Positions 46,797 through 56,982 are shown, counted from the first letter of the stretch. The stretch: DNA of 64,000 bases from Methyloglobulus sp. (GCA_013141505.1 JABFQX010000023.1:16511-80510), one strand, 5' to 3'. Numbers and translations: made by a program. The notes: generated by a model not told the origin, from the letters alone.

Positions 46797-47903
46797 ATGT
46801 CGGTAGAAATCCCCATTCTTCTGTTTGGCCCTGACTTACCCGTAGCCGGACATCCGACAGTCTGCGTGCTTGAACAGGATCACCTTTATCTACCCACATA
46901 TAAACATGCGGTGAGATTTACCGAATTGGAAGCCAGAATTGGTAGCTTCGATCACAACCAATTACAATTGTGCTGGCAATTCCAGGATCAAAGCTGGCTG
47001 TTAATCCCCTCTTCCTTGGAAACACAAAAGACTCTTATTAACGCACTACCCAAGCAATCGGTAAATGGCTTGCATAAATGGCAACGAGCCACATTGGGGC
47101 AGAGCCTGGTTTGGAAAACAGCCATCTATTCGGCCTGCACCCTGGCTTTGGCTGCAATCTTATTGGTTTGGCAATATGATACGGCAATCACCTGGGTTGC
47201 AGGGCAAGTGTCCTTGGCGACCGAAAACAAGATTGGTCAGTCTGTCTTGACCTCGTTAAAGTCACAAAGTACGTTGATAGATAAGGGGATTGCTGTGGAT
47301 GCCGTTAAAAAAATCGGCGACCGCTTGACCAAAAATTCAGCTTACAAATACCAATGGCATCTCTCGAATGATCCCGCCATTAATGCCTTTGCCTTACCCG
47401 GCGGCATAGTCATCGTCAACAAAGGCTTACTGGAAAAAGCGGATTCACCCAACGAAGTCGCTGGTGTGTTAGCCCATGAAATCCAGCATGTCGAACAACG
47501 CCATGCTTTAAAGAACATGATTATCAGCTCTGGCATTGCCGCCGGTGTTTTGCTAGTGCTGGGCGATGCCAATGCGGTAATGATGATTTTGGCGCATCAG
47601 GTCTCCGCCCAGTATTTCAGCCGCCAGGCCGAGTCCGATGCGGATATGAAAGGAATTGCCCTGCTGCAAAAAAGCAAAATTGACACGCAAGGTATGGTCA
47701 CTTTTTTCAAAAAAATGCAGGAAGCCTTTAAAGGCAAAGCAAATGGACCTGAATGGATGTCATCTCATCCCGATACCGCCAACCGGATACAAGCCATTGA
47801 AAATTATATTAAAGGGCATTTATGTGCGGATTGCGAAAAATTGAAATGGGATAAGAAGGCCATTTTAGCGAGTTTGGGCAAGGAAAAAACCAACGCAAAA
47901 TAA
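46797..47903 (+). CDS. M48-family membrane metalloprotease
   Basis: A 368-residue protein from ATG 46797. After an N-terminal soluble region of about 110 residues and a membrane span (IYSACTLALAAILLVW), the peptidase domain carries the zinc motif HEIQH (H227-E228-H231) in VLAHEIQHVEQRHA and the downstream glutamate in SRQAESDAD. The C-terminal SSHPDTANRI segment is typical of M48 (YggG/LoiP/BepA-like) proteases. Translationally coupled to the AIM24-family gene before it. Confidence 0.9.
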   Translation: MSVEIPILLFGPDLPVAGHPTVCVLEQDHLYLPTYKHAVRFTELEARIGSFDHNQLQLCWQFQDQSWLLIPSSLETQKTLINALPKQSVNGLHKWQRATLGQSLVWKTAIYSACTLALAAILLVWQYDTAITWVAGQVSLATENKIGQSVLTSLKSQSTLIDKGIAVDAVKKIGDRLTKNSAYKYQWHLSNDPAINAFALPGGIVIVNKGLLEKADSPNEVAGVLAHEIQHVEQRHALKNMIISSGIAAGVLLVLGDANAVMMILAHQVSAQYFSRQAESDADMKGIALLQKSKIDTQGMVTFFKKMQEAFKGKANGPEWMSSHPDTANRIQAIENYIKGHLCADCEKLKWDKKAILASLGKEKTNAK

Positions 47904-47990
47904 CCAGTTTAAATGTATGACTGAAAGCCGCTAGACATATAGTGTTATTGTTGTAAAAAATGAAGATCGAACTTTAAACATGAGGAAAAG

Positions 47991-48770
47991 ATGAAAAATA
48001 ACTATAGCTACGCATTAGGATTGTTAATGGCAGTATTGAGCAGTCCAGGGTTTGCAATTACTTACGGCGAACTGGATGGAACAAAACATCCGGAAGTCGG
48101 CGCATTACTCGATACCGACCAAAACGGGAATTTATATGCCTATTGCAGCGGCACGTTAATCAGCCCAACAGTCATGTTGACGGCAGCCCACTGCGATCCG
48201 GTTGATCCCAACAATGTCAGCGTCACCTTCGAACCTAATGCGGCGACCGCAACAACGTTATATAACGGTATTTTCATCCCGCATCCGCAATACAGTCCCG
48301 CCCAAAACGATCCACACGATATTGCAGTCATTGTATTCGATCAAGCGATTACCAGTATTACACCTGCACAATTGCCGACCTTAGGATTATTCGACACATT
48401 AAAAGCTAACGGCTTATTGAAAGGCACACATTACACCGCCGTCGGTTACGGTGGGCAAGAACGCAATTTCGACGGTCAAGGCCAACCCATTATCGCCCAT
48501 GAAGATACCCGCGAATGGTCGGTGCAGTCCTTTAATGCTTTAAATAAGTCGTGGTTGCGTTTGTCGCAAAATCAAGCCACCGGCGACAGCGGTGCCTGCT
48601 ACGGCGATTCCGGCGGCCCCAACTTTACCGGTAGCGGCGACAATGAAAGTACCGTCATTGCAGGCACAACGATAACCGGAGACATGCAGTGCGTTGCAAC
48701 CAATGTGATTTATCGGCTGGATACCCAATCGGCACGGGACTTCTTGCAAAATTTTGTTGCGCTGCCATAA
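47991..48770 (+). CDS. Secreted trypsin-like (S1) serine protease
   Basis: A 259-residue protein with a signal peptide (LGLLMAVLSSPGFA) and an intact chymotrypsin-type triad: H67 in LTAAHCD, D110 in PHDIAVIV and S207 in YGDSGGPNF. Cysteines flanking the His and Ser motifs suit the usual disulphides. It is a single gene 87 bases after the M48 gene. Role: extracellular or periplasmic proteolysis; no pro-domain or membrane anchor is evident. Confidence 0.9.
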   Translation: MKNNYSYALGLLMAVLSSPGFAITYGELDGTKHPEVGALLDTDQNGNLYAYCSGTLISPTVMLTAAHCDPVDPNNVSVTFEPNAATATTLYNGIFIPHPQYSPAQNDPHDIAVIVFDQAITSITPAQLPTLGLFDTLKANGLLKGTHYTAVGYGGQERNFDGQGQPIIAHEDTREWSVQSFNALNKSWLRLSQNQATGDSGACYGDSGGPNFTGSGDNESTVIAGTTITGDMQCVATNVIYRLDTQSARDFLQNFVALP

Positions 48771-48799
48771 GACTCTAATAACGTAGATGCGTAGCCTGG

Positions 48800-49045
48800 A
48801 TGGAGCGTAGCGGAATCCGGGGTTTCGTGACTTCGGTTTCCGGTATTTCGTTTCACTTCATACGGGCTGAAGAAAGCGAATTTGTGATTTCGCGTAACGG
48901 TAAGCCAGTTGCGCGGATGGTGCCTACCATCCAGAAAAAAGATGTTTCGTGCCGCATCGGTATTGCCGAATGCGAATTTACCGTACCGGAAAATATCGAT
49001 TCCCCTAACGATGAAATAACCGGGTTATTTTACAAGAATTCGTAA
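48800..49045 (+). pseudogene. Remnant of a Phd/YefM-type antitoxin with repeat-derived N-terminus
   Basis: The frame's C-terminal part (IRAEESEFVISRNGKPVARMVPT) is the hallmark of Phd/YefM antitoxins, where EExVITRNGKPVARLVP follows the DNA-binding domain. The upstream codons (ERSGIRGFVTSVSG) read from a TGGATGGAGCGTAGCGGAAT-type interspersed repeat, so the MKxxSxxDxxxxxxxxL-type DNA-binding start is missing. No toxin gene follows. It is therefore most likely a decayed antitoxin. Confidence 0.65.
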
Positions 49046-49063
49046 GGCGGGTCTTGACCCGCC
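49046..49063. repeat. 8-bp perfect hairpin GGCGGGTC..GACCCGCC
   Basis: A compact palindrome with a 2-base loop directly after the antitoxin remnant, followed by CTACC. It looks like a small interspersed repeat or a terminator without a T-run. Confidence 0.5.
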
Positions 49064-49126
49064 CTACCGTGTTTTTTACAGATTTCGATCAGCCTATAGT
49101 TAGAGATTTAATACAAAATATAAAAA

Positions 49127-50806
49127 ATGACAGCGAAAATTTGGATTACAGAAATTGAATTTAGTGATGCTACAAAAATCACTTTTGATAAAAATGATAT
49201 TGTGGTTTTTGTGGGGCCTAATAATGCCGGGAAAAGTGCATCTTTAAAGGAAGCAGCTCGGCTGCTTAGAAATAAGAATAACAATAATAAAGTTATTAAA
49301 AGCTTAAACTTTGAGAAAGAAGGATGTGAAGCAGATCTTATAAATTTTCTTGAATCTTGTTCAAGAAAAACATATTCACACGACCCCCTTCCTAATTATG
49401 CCGGCTTAAACTTTAGCATTTATGAGTCCAATGCAAAAAATTATTGGAGAAGTCAAGAAGGTTTGTCCGAATTAGCCCCTGTATTCATTAACTCATTAAC
49501 AACTGAAGATAGAATTAAAGCTGCAAATTCACCTCAAAGTGTTAATTTAACGCAAGAAGCTCCAAATCATCCCATTCACTTTCTACAGAAAGATGACTCA
49601 GTGGAACTAAAATTTAGTGCGTACTTCCGTCAGGCATTCGGTATTGACCTAATTGTTCATAGAAATGCTGGACAGACAGTGCCGTTATATGTTGGTCAAA
49701 AACCAATTCCCAAGAGGGATGAAGATAGAGTTTCAAGAGGATATCTAGATGAGCTTGAAAAACTTGATTTATTGCAGGAACAGGGCGACGGAATGAGAAG
49801 TTTTGTCGGCGTGTTGTTAAACACATTTATTTCTAATCATTGCATTCTTTTTATTGATGAACCAGAAGCATTTTTACATCCACCACAAGCACGATTGTTA
49901 GGGAAAATGCTTGCAAAGGATTTGCCGTCCGAAAGGCAATTATTTCTTGCGACGCATAGTGAGGATTTTCTAAAGGGCCTTTTAGACGCGAATGTCTCCA
50001 ACCTAAAAATTATTCGTATTCAAAGAGTAGCTGCAATTAATAAAGTCAGTGTCTTAAATAGTTCAGATATAAATAATATTTGGAACGACTCATTATTAAG
50101 ACATTCAAATATTTTAAACGGACTATTTCATTCAAATGTAGTGATTTGTGAAAGTGATTCTGATTGCAGGTTCTTTTCAGCAGTGCTTTCAGCCCAATTT
50201 GATAATGCTGATTCAATTGCTCCCGATATTCTATTTATTCATTGTGGTGGTAAACATCGGACACCAACTGCTATCAAAGCCTTAAAAAAACTAAACGTAC
50301 CTATTAAAGTTGTTAGTGATTTTGACGTGCTTAATGATATTTATCCAATAAAGCAAATCTATGAAGATTTAGGCGGGAATTGGATTGATGTTGAACAAGA
50401 TTGGAATTTAGTGAAAAAAGAAATTGAACAAAAGAGGCCAGAGTTTTTAACCGAAGATGTTAAAAATGAATTAAATAACTGTTTAAAAACAATAAACGAT
50501 AGAATTTTCCCAAAGGGGAAAATTACTGAAATCCAGAAAATTCTTAAAAAAGCATCTGCATGGACTGAAGCTAAAGAGGTCGGTAAGCCTTTTATTCCAA
50601 GTGGAAATGCTACCCAGGCATTTGAAAGGGTACAAACTCAATTTAAAGCAGTGGGATTTTTAATACTAGAAGTTGGTGAACTAGAGGGTTTTGTGAAAAG
50701 CGTTGGTAATCATGGCCCCAAATGGGTTAGCGAGGTTTTAAATAAAAACTTAAAAACAGACCCAGAATTGGAAGTGGCTCGAACATTTGTAAACCAACTT
50801 TTATAG
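49127..50806 (+). CDS. OLD-family ATP-dependent nuclease (AAA ATPase plus TOPRIM)
   Basis: A 559-residue protein. The N-terminal ABC-type ATPase has Walker A GPNNAGKS (residues 30-37) and Walker B IDEPEAFLHPP (about 240), with TPase D-loop region LATHSEDF. A TOPRIM domain follows at about 345-420: the glutamate in VVICESDSDC, the HCGGKHRT loop and the DFD motif in VVSDFDVL. The order matches single-gene (class 1) OLD nucleases; no GajB-type UvrD helicase or reverse transcriptase lies next to it. The DNA is much richer in A+T than its neighbours and the gene is bracketed by hairpin repeats, consistent with recent acquisition. A phage-defence role is an inference from the family. Confidence 0.88.
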   Translation: MTAKIWITEIEFSDATKITFDKNDIVVFVGPNNAGKSASLKEAARLLRNKNNNNKVIKSLNFEKEGCEADLINFLESCSRKTYSHDPLPNYAGLNFSIYESNAKNYWRSQEGLSELAPVFINSLTTEDRIKAANSPQSVNLTQEAPNHPIHFLQKDDSVELKFSAYFRQAFGIDLIVHRNAGQTVPLYVGQKPIPKRDEDRVSRGYLDELEKLDLLQEQGDGMRSFVGVLLNTFISNHCILFIDEPEAFLHPPQARLLGKMLAKDLPSERQLFLATHSEDFLKGLLDANVSNLKIIRIQRVAAINKVSVLNSSDINNIWNDSLLRHSNILNGLFHSNVVICESDSDCRFFSAVLSAQFDNADSIAPDILFIHCGGKHRTPTAIKALKKLNVPIKVVSDFDVLNDIYPIKQIYEDLGGNWIDVEQDWNLVKKEIEQKRPEFLTEDVKNELNNCLKTINDRIFPKGKITEIQKILKKASAWTEAKEVGKPFIPSGNATQAFERVQTQFKAVGFLILEVGELEGFVKSVGNHGPKWVSEVLNKNLKTDPELEVARTFVNQLL

Positions 50807-50815
50807 CGCGTAGCA

Positions 50816-50895
50816 CGTAGGTTGGGGTGAACTTGTGAACCCCAACAATTGATATTCTACTTTCTGTTGGGGTTCGTTCCTCACCCCAACCTACG
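50816..50895. repeat. Long imperfect inverted repeat (about 31 bp arms)
   Basis: Arm one (50816-50847) reads CGTAGGTTGGGGTGA, a short variable part, then GAACCCCAACA; arm two (50865-50895) is its reverse complement except at the variable part. It lies between the OLD gene and the thioesterase gene and resembles a small non-autonomous palindromic element. Confidence 0.8.
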
Positions 50896-50918
50896 ATAAT
50901 CTACATCACCAATACCTA

Positions 50919-51419
50919 ATGACTAAACAAGAAAAATACCTAACAATGACCGTCCTCATGACACCCGATATGGCCAATTTTTCCGGCCATGTCCACGGTG
51001 GATCGTTACTGAAATTGCTCGACCAAGTTGCTTATGCTTGTGCGGCGAAATATTGTAAAAGCTATGTGGTCACCGCAGCGCTGGATCAGGTGTTTTTCCG
51101 CCAGCAGGTGCATGTTGGTGAACTGGTTACGTTTATGGCGCACGTTAATCACGTTGGGCGGTCGTCGATGGAAATTGGCATTAAAGTTGTCGCTGAGAAT
51201 CTCAGGACGCATGAAAAACGCCATACTACGTCCTGTTATTTTACAATGGTGGCCTTGGATGAAAATGGTAAAACGATAGAAATACAGCGGTTGACATTAG
51301 AAACTGAGGAAGAAAAACGGCATTTTGCCGCTGCGGAAATACGTAAGAAATTGCGCCAGGAAAGTCTGGAAAAAGTCCGTGCGTTAAACAGCGATATTGA
51401 CGAGGAAGAGTTAAGCTAA
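50919..51419 (+). CDS. YciA-like acyl-CoA thioesterase (hotdog fold)
   Basis: A 166-residue protein with the hotdog signature [20 protein letters not shown], where the conserved Asp and His/Gly pattern lies on the central helix, followed by [18 protein letters not shown]. It hydrolyses acyl-CoA, usually short or medium chain. The C-terminal tail is highly charged. It shares its final base with the parC start (ATG at 51419), so both genes are coupled. Confidence 0.9.
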   Translation: MTKQEKYLTMTVLMTPDMANFSGHVHGGSLLKLLDQVAYACAAKYCKSYVVTAALDQVFFRQQVHVGELVTFMAHVNHVGRSSMEIGIKVVAENLRTHEKRHTTSCYFTMVALDENGKTIEIQRLTLETEEEKRHFAAAEIRKKLRQESLEKVRALNSDIDEEELS

Positions 51420-53662
51420 TGGGTGTAGTACAAGACAATTTCGAACGCTTGCCATTAAAGGAATTTGCGGAAAAAGCCTACCTGGATTATTCCATGTACG
51501 TCATTTTAGACCGCGCTTTGCCGCATATCGCTGACGGTTTAAAACCGGTGCAACGGCGTATTGTTTATGCAATGTCGGAATTGGGATTAACCGCACTCGC
51601 CAAATACAAAAAATCAGCCCGGACAGTGGGCGATGTGTTAGGCAAATTCCATCCACACGGTGATTCCGCCTGCTATGAAGCCATGGTGTTGATGGCGCAG
51701 GATTTTTCTTACCGTTATCCGCTCATCGACGGGCAAGGCAACTGGGGGTCGCCGGACGATCCTAAATCCTTTGCCGCCATGCGCTACACTGAATCGCGTT
51801 TGACCGCTTATGCCCAAACCTTGCTGAGTGAACTGGGACAAGGCACGGTTGATTGGTCGGACAATTTCGACGGTACTTTAAAAGAACCCGTCATGTTACC
51901 GGCAAGACTGCCTAATTTGTTGCTCAACGGTACGATGGGCATTGCAGTAGGCATGGCTACCGATATCCCACCGCATAACCTGGTGGAAGTCGCCGGTGCG
52001 TGTATTCATCTACTCGATAAACCTGATGCGCCGCTGGAACAATTGCTGGAATATGTCAAAGGTCCGGATTACCCCACCGAAGCGGAAATCATCACCTCCG
52101 CCGACGATATACAAAAAATGTACATCAGCGGAGGCGGCTCAATAAAAATGCGTGCCAAATACGAGCAGGAAGATAGCAATATTATCATCACGGCGCTGCC
52201 GTATCAGGTGTCGGGTGCCAAATTGATGGAGCAGATTGCCGCGCAAATGCTGGCGAAAAAGCTGCCTATGATCGAAGATTTACGCGATGAGTCCGATCAT
52301 GAAAACCAATGTCGCCTGGTTATTATGCCGAAATCGAAACGGATTGATGTTGATGAGGTGATGTCACATTTGTTTGCCACGACGGATCTTGAGAAAAGCT
52401 ACCGCGTTAACATGAACATGATCGGCCTGGATGGTCGACCAAGGGTTAAGAATCTACGGGAGATTCTGGTCGAATGGTTAACTTTTCGTACAGAAACGGT
52501 TCGTAAGCGCTTGCAGTTCCGTCTGGATAAAGTGCTGGCACGGCTGCATGTGCTCGAAGGCTTACTGATTGCCTTCCTTAATATTGACGAAGTCATTGCC
52601 ATTATCCGTTTTGAAGATAATCCTAAGGCGGTCATGATCGAACGCTTTGGCATTACTGACATCCAGGCAGAAGCCATTCTGGAATTAAAGTTAAGGCATC
52701 TTGCTAAGCTGGAAGAAATCAAAATCAAGGGCGAACAGGCAGAACTGGAGCAAGAGCGCCAACAACTGGAAGCCATACTTGGGTCAAAAGAATTGCTCAA
52801 TAATTTGATTAAATCCGAGCTAGAAGAAGATGCGGAAAAATACGGTGATGACCGTCGCTCACCTATCGTCGCACGGGAAGCCTCACAAGCACTGGAAACA
52901 ACGGCATTAATCGCCAATGAGCCACTGACGGTCATTTTGTCCGAAAAAGGCTGGATCCGAGCAGCCAAAAGCCATGATTTCGATGTGGAAAGCTTGAGCT
53001 ACCGTTCTGGCGATGGTTATCTGGATTCGGTCAAATGTCGGTCAACGCAGCAGATCTACATCTTGGATTCGACGGGACGCTTATACAGTAGCAATACCCA
53101 CGATTTGCCTTCAGCCCGTAGCCAAGGTGAACCTTTAACAGGTCGGTTGAATCCACCGCCGGGTTCGTTGTTCAGTTATCTTCTGGCTGGAAATCCAGAT
53201 GATTGGTATCTTCTGGCTAGTAGCGCCGGATATGGCTTCAGAGTGCAAATAAAAGAATTAGCCAGCAAAAACAAGGCAGGAAAGGCATTAATTTCACTCC
53301 CGGATAAGTCAATGCTCGTCAAGCCGGCGTTCATAAACAACGAAAATGATTTACTGGCTGTAGCGACCCTGCAAGGCCGTTTGTTGATTTTTCCAATTAA
53401 CGAATTGCCAGAACTGACGAAGGGCAAAGGCAATAAAATTATCCAAATTCCGAGCAAAGACTTAAGTACAGGAAAAGATAGGATTGTAGCAATTGCTTCG
53501 TTACCCATGAATGGTCAATTAACTGTGATATCCGGAAAAAGACAATTAACCTTAAGAACAAATGATATTGCCCATTATTCTGGCAGCAGGGCAAATCGTG
53601 GCTTAAATTTGCCAAAGGGTTTTCAAAAAGTTGAAAGCTTGAATGGCAACCTGATTACCTAG
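51419..53662 (+). CDS. parC: DNA topoisomerase IV subunit A (ParC)
   Basis: Decatenates daughter chromosomes together with ParE. Residues include the N-terminal breakage-reunion domain with catalytic Y123 in [11 protein letters not shown], the quinolone-region [19 protein letters not shown], and [18 protein letters not shown] text. The C-terminal domain has the shorter, degenerate beta-pinwheel typical of ParC. At 747 residues it matches gammaproteobacterial ParC and is shorter than GyrA. parE is not in the window. Confidence 0.95.
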   Translation: MGVVQDNFERLPLKEFAEKAYLDYSMYVILDRALPHIADGLKPVQRRIVYAMSELGLTALAKYKKSARTVGDVLGKFHPHGDSACYEAMVLMAQDFSYRYPLIDGQGNWGSPDDPKSFAAMRYTESRLTAYAQTLLSELGQGTVDWSDNFDGTLKEPVMLPARLPNLLLNGTMGIAVGMATDIPPHNLVEVAGACIHLLDKPDAPLEQLLEYVKGPDYPTEAEIITSADDIQKMYISGGGSIKMRAKYEQEDSNIIITALPYQVSGAKLMEQIAAQMLAKKLPMIEDLRDESDHENQCRLVIMPKSKRIDVDEVMSHLFATTDLEKSYRVNMNMIGLDGRPRVKNLREILVEWLTFRTETVRKRLQFRLDKVLARLHVLEGLLIAFLNIDEVIAIIRFEDNPKAVMIERFGITDIQAEAILELKLRHLAKLEEIKIKGEQAELEQERQQLEAILGSKELLNNLIKSELEEDAEKYGDDRRSPIVAREASQALETTALIANEPLTVILSEKGWIRAAKSHDFDVESLSYRSGDGYLDSVKCRSTQQIYILDSTGRLYSSNTHDLPSARSQGEPLTGRLNPPPGSLFSYLLAGNPDDWYLLASSAGYGFRVQIKELASKNKAGKALISLPDKSMLVKPAFINNENDLLAVATLQGRLLIFPINELPELTKGKGNKIIQIPSKDLSTGKDRIVAIASLPMNGQLTVISGKRQLTLRTNDIAHYSGSRANRGLNLPKGFQKVESLNGNLIT

Positions 53663-54004
53663 CCTTACTTTCTTTGTAAATCAATTCATGTCAGCAATAA
53701 CAACAAATAACAGACAATAATTTTACTGGAAATTTGATATTAACGAATTTTTCGCCATGCCTAGTATTTTTTTTAATGTTGTCTATATTTAAATTAACCT
53801 CACATAGGATGGGGGGTTATGTTGTGTTCAGTGTTTTTAACTCATTAAAATTTTTATCGCGCCTCTCAAACCACAAACAGCAAGTTCAGTGATAACTGGG
53901 AGCGTTAATCTAATTACATTTGGGAAACTTACTTTTGCTGATTTGCTAGCCAATAGCTTATTGGCATGCTAATTTTTCTAAGTGCTTATAATAAAGGAGA
54001 TTTC
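53663..54004. other. Intergenic region before the CTERM protein gene
   Basis: 342 AT-rich bases with no gene. The Shine-Dalgarno AAAGGAGA (53993-54000) for ATG 54005 is strong. No clear promoter could be assigned. Confidence 0.45.
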
Positions 54005-54523
54005 ATGAAATATTATTTATTAATTATGGGCTTATTTTTATCAGCCTTATCTTTTCAAGCCAATGCAGCCAAGCAGGAAGTGAATTGGGGTTTGGTTACC
54101 ACCAGCCAGACTGGTGGACACAGCGATATTATCGGTGAGTTTGAAGATGTCTACCGATTTACGCTGCCCGATAATTACATTGCGTCGCCTTCGGCCACCA
54201 ATTCTTATATATCCCTGAGCGGGACAGTTATCGGTAAAATCACAAAGTTTGCTGCGGAATTGGCGGGTACCAAATTGAAGTACGCCGATGATACGGCAAA
54301 TAACACTCAAAGGCTGGATGGCTTATTTACCAACCTTAAAGGTGGCGAAGAATATGAATTGGTTATTACCGGTATTGGTAGTGATGACGGCCATTCATCT
54401 TATGGCCTGAGCTTTACGGTTGCTGGAATCCAAACGCCTATTCCGGCAGCAGCATGGTTGTTTGGTTCGGCCTTGATAGGTTTGGCTGGAGTAAAACGTC
54501 GCAAAAAAGGTTTTACCGCTTAA
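54005..54523 (+). CDS. VPLPA/PEP-CTERM-type sorted exported protein
   Basis: A 172-residue exported protein with a signal peptide (YLLIMGLFLSALSFQANA), a beta-rich domain and a C-terminal sorting signal: IPAAAWLFGSALIGLAG then KRRKK. That is the Pro-box, hydrophobic segment and basic tail of the VPLPA-CTERM variant of PEP-CTERM, processed by an exosortase. No exosortase is in the window. I place the start at ATG 54005 because of the AAAGGAGA site just before; an earlier ATG at 53966 adds 13 residues that spoil the signal peptide. A terminator follows. Confidence 0.85.
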   Translation: MKYYLLIMGLFLSALSFQANAAKQEVNWGLVTTSQTGGHSDIIGEFEDVYRFTLPDNYIASPSATNSYISLSGTVIGKITKFAAELAGTKLKYADDTANNTQRLDGLFTNLKGGEEYELVITGIGSDDGHSSYGLSFTVAGIQTPIPAAAWLFGSALIGLAGVKRRKKGFTA

Positions 54524-54553
54524 AAACAAGTATCATTTGTTGAGAAAATAATG

Positions 54554-54586
54554 AAAGGGGGTGTTTGTTAAAGCCCCCTTTTTTAT
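54554..54586 (+). terminator. Rho-independent terminator after the CTERM protein gene
   Basis: AAAGGGGG (54554-54561) pairs with CCCCCTTT (54574-54581), and the T-run TTTTTT overlaps and follows it. Placed 30 bases after the stop codon. Confidence 0.88.
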
Positions 54587-54650
54587 GCCTCAGCGATTTT
54601 GCCTTATCGAGCAAACGGCATTTTTGCAAACCATATTGCTCCCGGCATTG

Positions 54651-55271
54651 TTAAATTAACCCACAATGCATCGCCATCACCGTAAGTTCAGCTAAGTCAG
54701 TAGCTTCCATTTTATCCATCAGCTTCGCTCTGTGTACGTCTATGGTGCGATTACTGATATTCAGTTGTTTACCGATTTCTTTACTAGAAAATCCTTTAAC
54801 TATTAAGATCAAAACCTCGTGCTCTCTAGGCGTTAGTTGCTTTACCCGTTTTTTAAGTTTATTTGTTTTAATTTTATGGACTCGCGTCTCCAGATCTTTT
54901 TGGATGGCTTCGTTCATGCGTTTTAGTAAAATATCGCTATCAAATGGCTTTTCCATGTAATCGACCGCACCGCCCCTGAACGCTTTGGATGAGTCAGGTA
55001 CGTCAGCGTGTCCACTGATAAATATCGTGGGTATGGAGATATCCCTTCTGGCCATTTCTTCTTGTAGTTCCAACCCTGTCATGCTCGGCATTCTGACATC
55101 CAATATTAGGCATCCTGCTTGTTCTGGATCATAGTTATCCAAAAATGCATTAGCCGAATCAAAACACTTAACCGGCTGTCCGGTTGTTTCGATCAGGAGA
55201 CTCAATGAATCCCGGACGGAAAAGTCATCATCGACAAGATATACCAGCGTTTCAGGTTTTATTGCGGCCAT
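54651..55271 (-). CDS. FixJ-family response regulator (receiver + LuxR HTH)
   Basis: A 206-residue regulator: the receiver has D14-D16-type acidic pocket (LVDDDFSVRD), phosphoacceptor D58 in LILDVRMP and Lys in MEKPFDS, followed by a LuxR-type helix-turn-helix (LTPREHEVLILIVKGFSSKE; SNRTIDVHRAKLMDKM). It is the downstream partner of the sensor kinase, whose gene end it overlaps by 20 bases. Target genes are unknown. Confidence 0.93.
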   Translation of the reverse strand: MAAIKPETLVYLVDDDFSVRDSLSLLIETTGQPVKCFDSANAFLDNYDPEQAGCLILDVRMPSMTGLELQEEMARRDISIPTIFISGHADVPDSSKAFRGGAVDYMEKPFDSDILLKRMNEAIQKDLETRVHKIKTNKLKKRVKQLTPREHEVLILIVKGFSSKEIGKQLNISNRTIDVHRAKLMDKMEATDLAELTVMAMHCGLI

Positions 55272-56982
55272 TTCCCGATTTCTCCGTTGGCAAGGTAAAA
55301 TAAAATGTGGTGCCTTTGTCTTCTTTGCTATTGAAATGTAACGTGCCCTGATGTGCTTCTACCAGGGATCGGCTGATTGACAGGCCCATGCCCATACCAG
55401 AAGCCTTGGTAGTAAAAAAAGGTGTCAATATCTTTTCCCGTTGATGTGCTGTCAGCCCTGGGCCATTATCTTTTACCCTGACGACAATATAGTCCAAATC
55501 ATTCAGGCTTGTTTCGACCGACAAATGACGTTGCGTAAATTGCGGTAATTCTTTGAGTGCCTCAATGCTGTTTCTGATTAAGTTTAGGATAACTTGTTCT
55601 ATTTGTACGCGATCAATAAACACGGAAGGTAAGTTTTTAGTAAGTTCAAAGCGCATAGCCACCAAATTTTGCTTAAAATCAGCATCGAATAAGCTAATGG
55701 CATCATAGATTAATTCGTTTATATCCACTGTCGAACGGTGAATCTTTCTAGGTTTAACAAATTCCCTCATACTATGGATAATTTGCCCCGCCTTTAGGGC
55801 TTGTTGATGGGCTTTATGCAAGACTTCACCAATTTTTTCCAAGTCAGGATTTTCTTGCTGGATAAAAAGTAGGCAAGCCTTGGTATAGTTGACGACCGAC
55901 GACAAGGGCTGATTGACTTCGTGGGCAATGCCCGAAGCCATTTCGCCCATCAAGCCGAGGCGGGTAACATGTGCGAGTTTTTCAAGATGTTCTTTCTCTT
56001 GCTGTTCCTGAACCTTGCGGGCACTAACATCCCGGACAATAGCGCTATAATAATGCATCCCGTCAAGGGGAAATTCTGCAATCGTCATGTCCAATGGCAC
56101 CAAAGTGCTGTCTTGTCTTAAACCCTCTATTTCCTGAACCTTGCCTATCACTTTTGGGGCAATAATACGCAGGTATTTTTCCAGATAGTAAGGCTTGTTT
56201 TTTTTCATTGTGGTTGACATTAACAAGTTAATACTGGATCCAATCAATTCGCCGGCATTGTAACCAAATATTTTTTCCACCGCCGAATTCACCGACACAA
56301 TCGTGCCAAGCATATCAACAACGACAATGCCTTCAATTGAAGCATTTAAGATAGAATTAAGTTTGGCTTCCCGCTCAAGTAATTGATGCCTTGAATGTTT
56401 AAGCTCATTGATGGTTTTCTTTAAAATTTCGTTGGTTTCAGCTTGTTGTTCAGCTTTTCTGTTAACCGTGTTTTCTAGTTGTTTAACCATGGACGAAAGT
56501 TTTTTTTCGCATTCTTTATAGTCGGTCACATCACTGAGAAACAAACAAATCAGGTCTGAATTATCACTTCCTCTAACAATAGAACCGCGACAGTCAACCT
56601 CTATTGTTTTGCTATTTTTTCCGTAAAACTTTAACGGTAAAACATCCGGTAAATGAGTGCTTTTCAGCTTCTCAAGATAATTGGAGTACGCTAATTTTGT
56701 CGACACTTCAATATAGTTATCCAGGGTTTCGCATTGAACATCTTGTTTATTAAAGCCTATTAAATTTGCTGCCGTATCATTAATACGTTGGACGCACCCT
56801 TGTTTGTCGAGCGTTACGCAACCCATCAGCGATTTTTCAAATAGCTGTTCAGTACATCCTAGAGAAGCCCTAAGCTCTTGATTCTGAATTTCAAGTACAA
56901 GCTGTTTAGCCTGAAAATCAAACAACAGCTTTTGAAGCTCTGCACTTGGCATTCTGGCAATATCATCGGGTTTATTTACCAT
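55252..56982 (-). CDS. PAS-domain sensor histidine kinase (FixL-like)
   Basis: A 576-residue kinase without evident membrane spans. It has a PAS domain at about 45-165 (LFEKSLMGCVTLDKQGCVQR), a coiled coil, a second PAS at about 205-320 (LNASIEGIVVVDMLGTIVSV), a HisKA-like box (GEMASGIAHEVNQPLSSV) and an ATPase domain with N-box NLIRNSIEAL, DNGPGL and GMGMGLSIS. The HEVNQPL form is the FixL/DctB type. It overlaps its response regulator by 20 bases. Whether the PAS binds haem, flavin or nothing cannot be told by eye. Confidence 0.92.
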   Translation of the reverse strand: MVNKPDDIARMPSAELQKLLFDFQAKQLVLEIQNQELRASLGCTEQLFEKSLMGCVTLDKQGCVQRINDTAANLIGFNKQDVQCETLDNYIEVSTKLAYSNYLEKLKSTHLPDVLPLKFYGKNSKTIEVDCRGSIVRGSDNSDLICLFLSDVTDYKECEKKLSSMVKQLENTVNRKAEQQAETNEILKKTINELKHSRHQLLEREAKLNSILNASIEGIVVVDMLGTIVSVNSAVEKIFGYNAGELIGSSINLLMSTTMKKNKPYYLEKYLRIIAPKVIGKVQEIEGLRQDSTLVPLDMTIAEFPLDGMHYYSAIVRDVSARKVQEQQEKEHLEKLAHVTRLGLMGEMASGIAHEVNQPLSSVVNYTKACLLFIQQENPDLEKIGEVLHKAHQQALKAGQIIHSMREFVKPRKIHRSTVDINELIYDAISLFDADFKQNLVAMRFELTKNLPSVFIDRVQIEQVILNLIRNSIEALKELPQFTQRHLSVETSLNDLDYIVVRVKDNGPGLTAHQREKILTPFFTTKASGMGMGLSISRSLVEAHQGTLHFNSKEDKGTTFYFTLPTEKSGNGRNKT

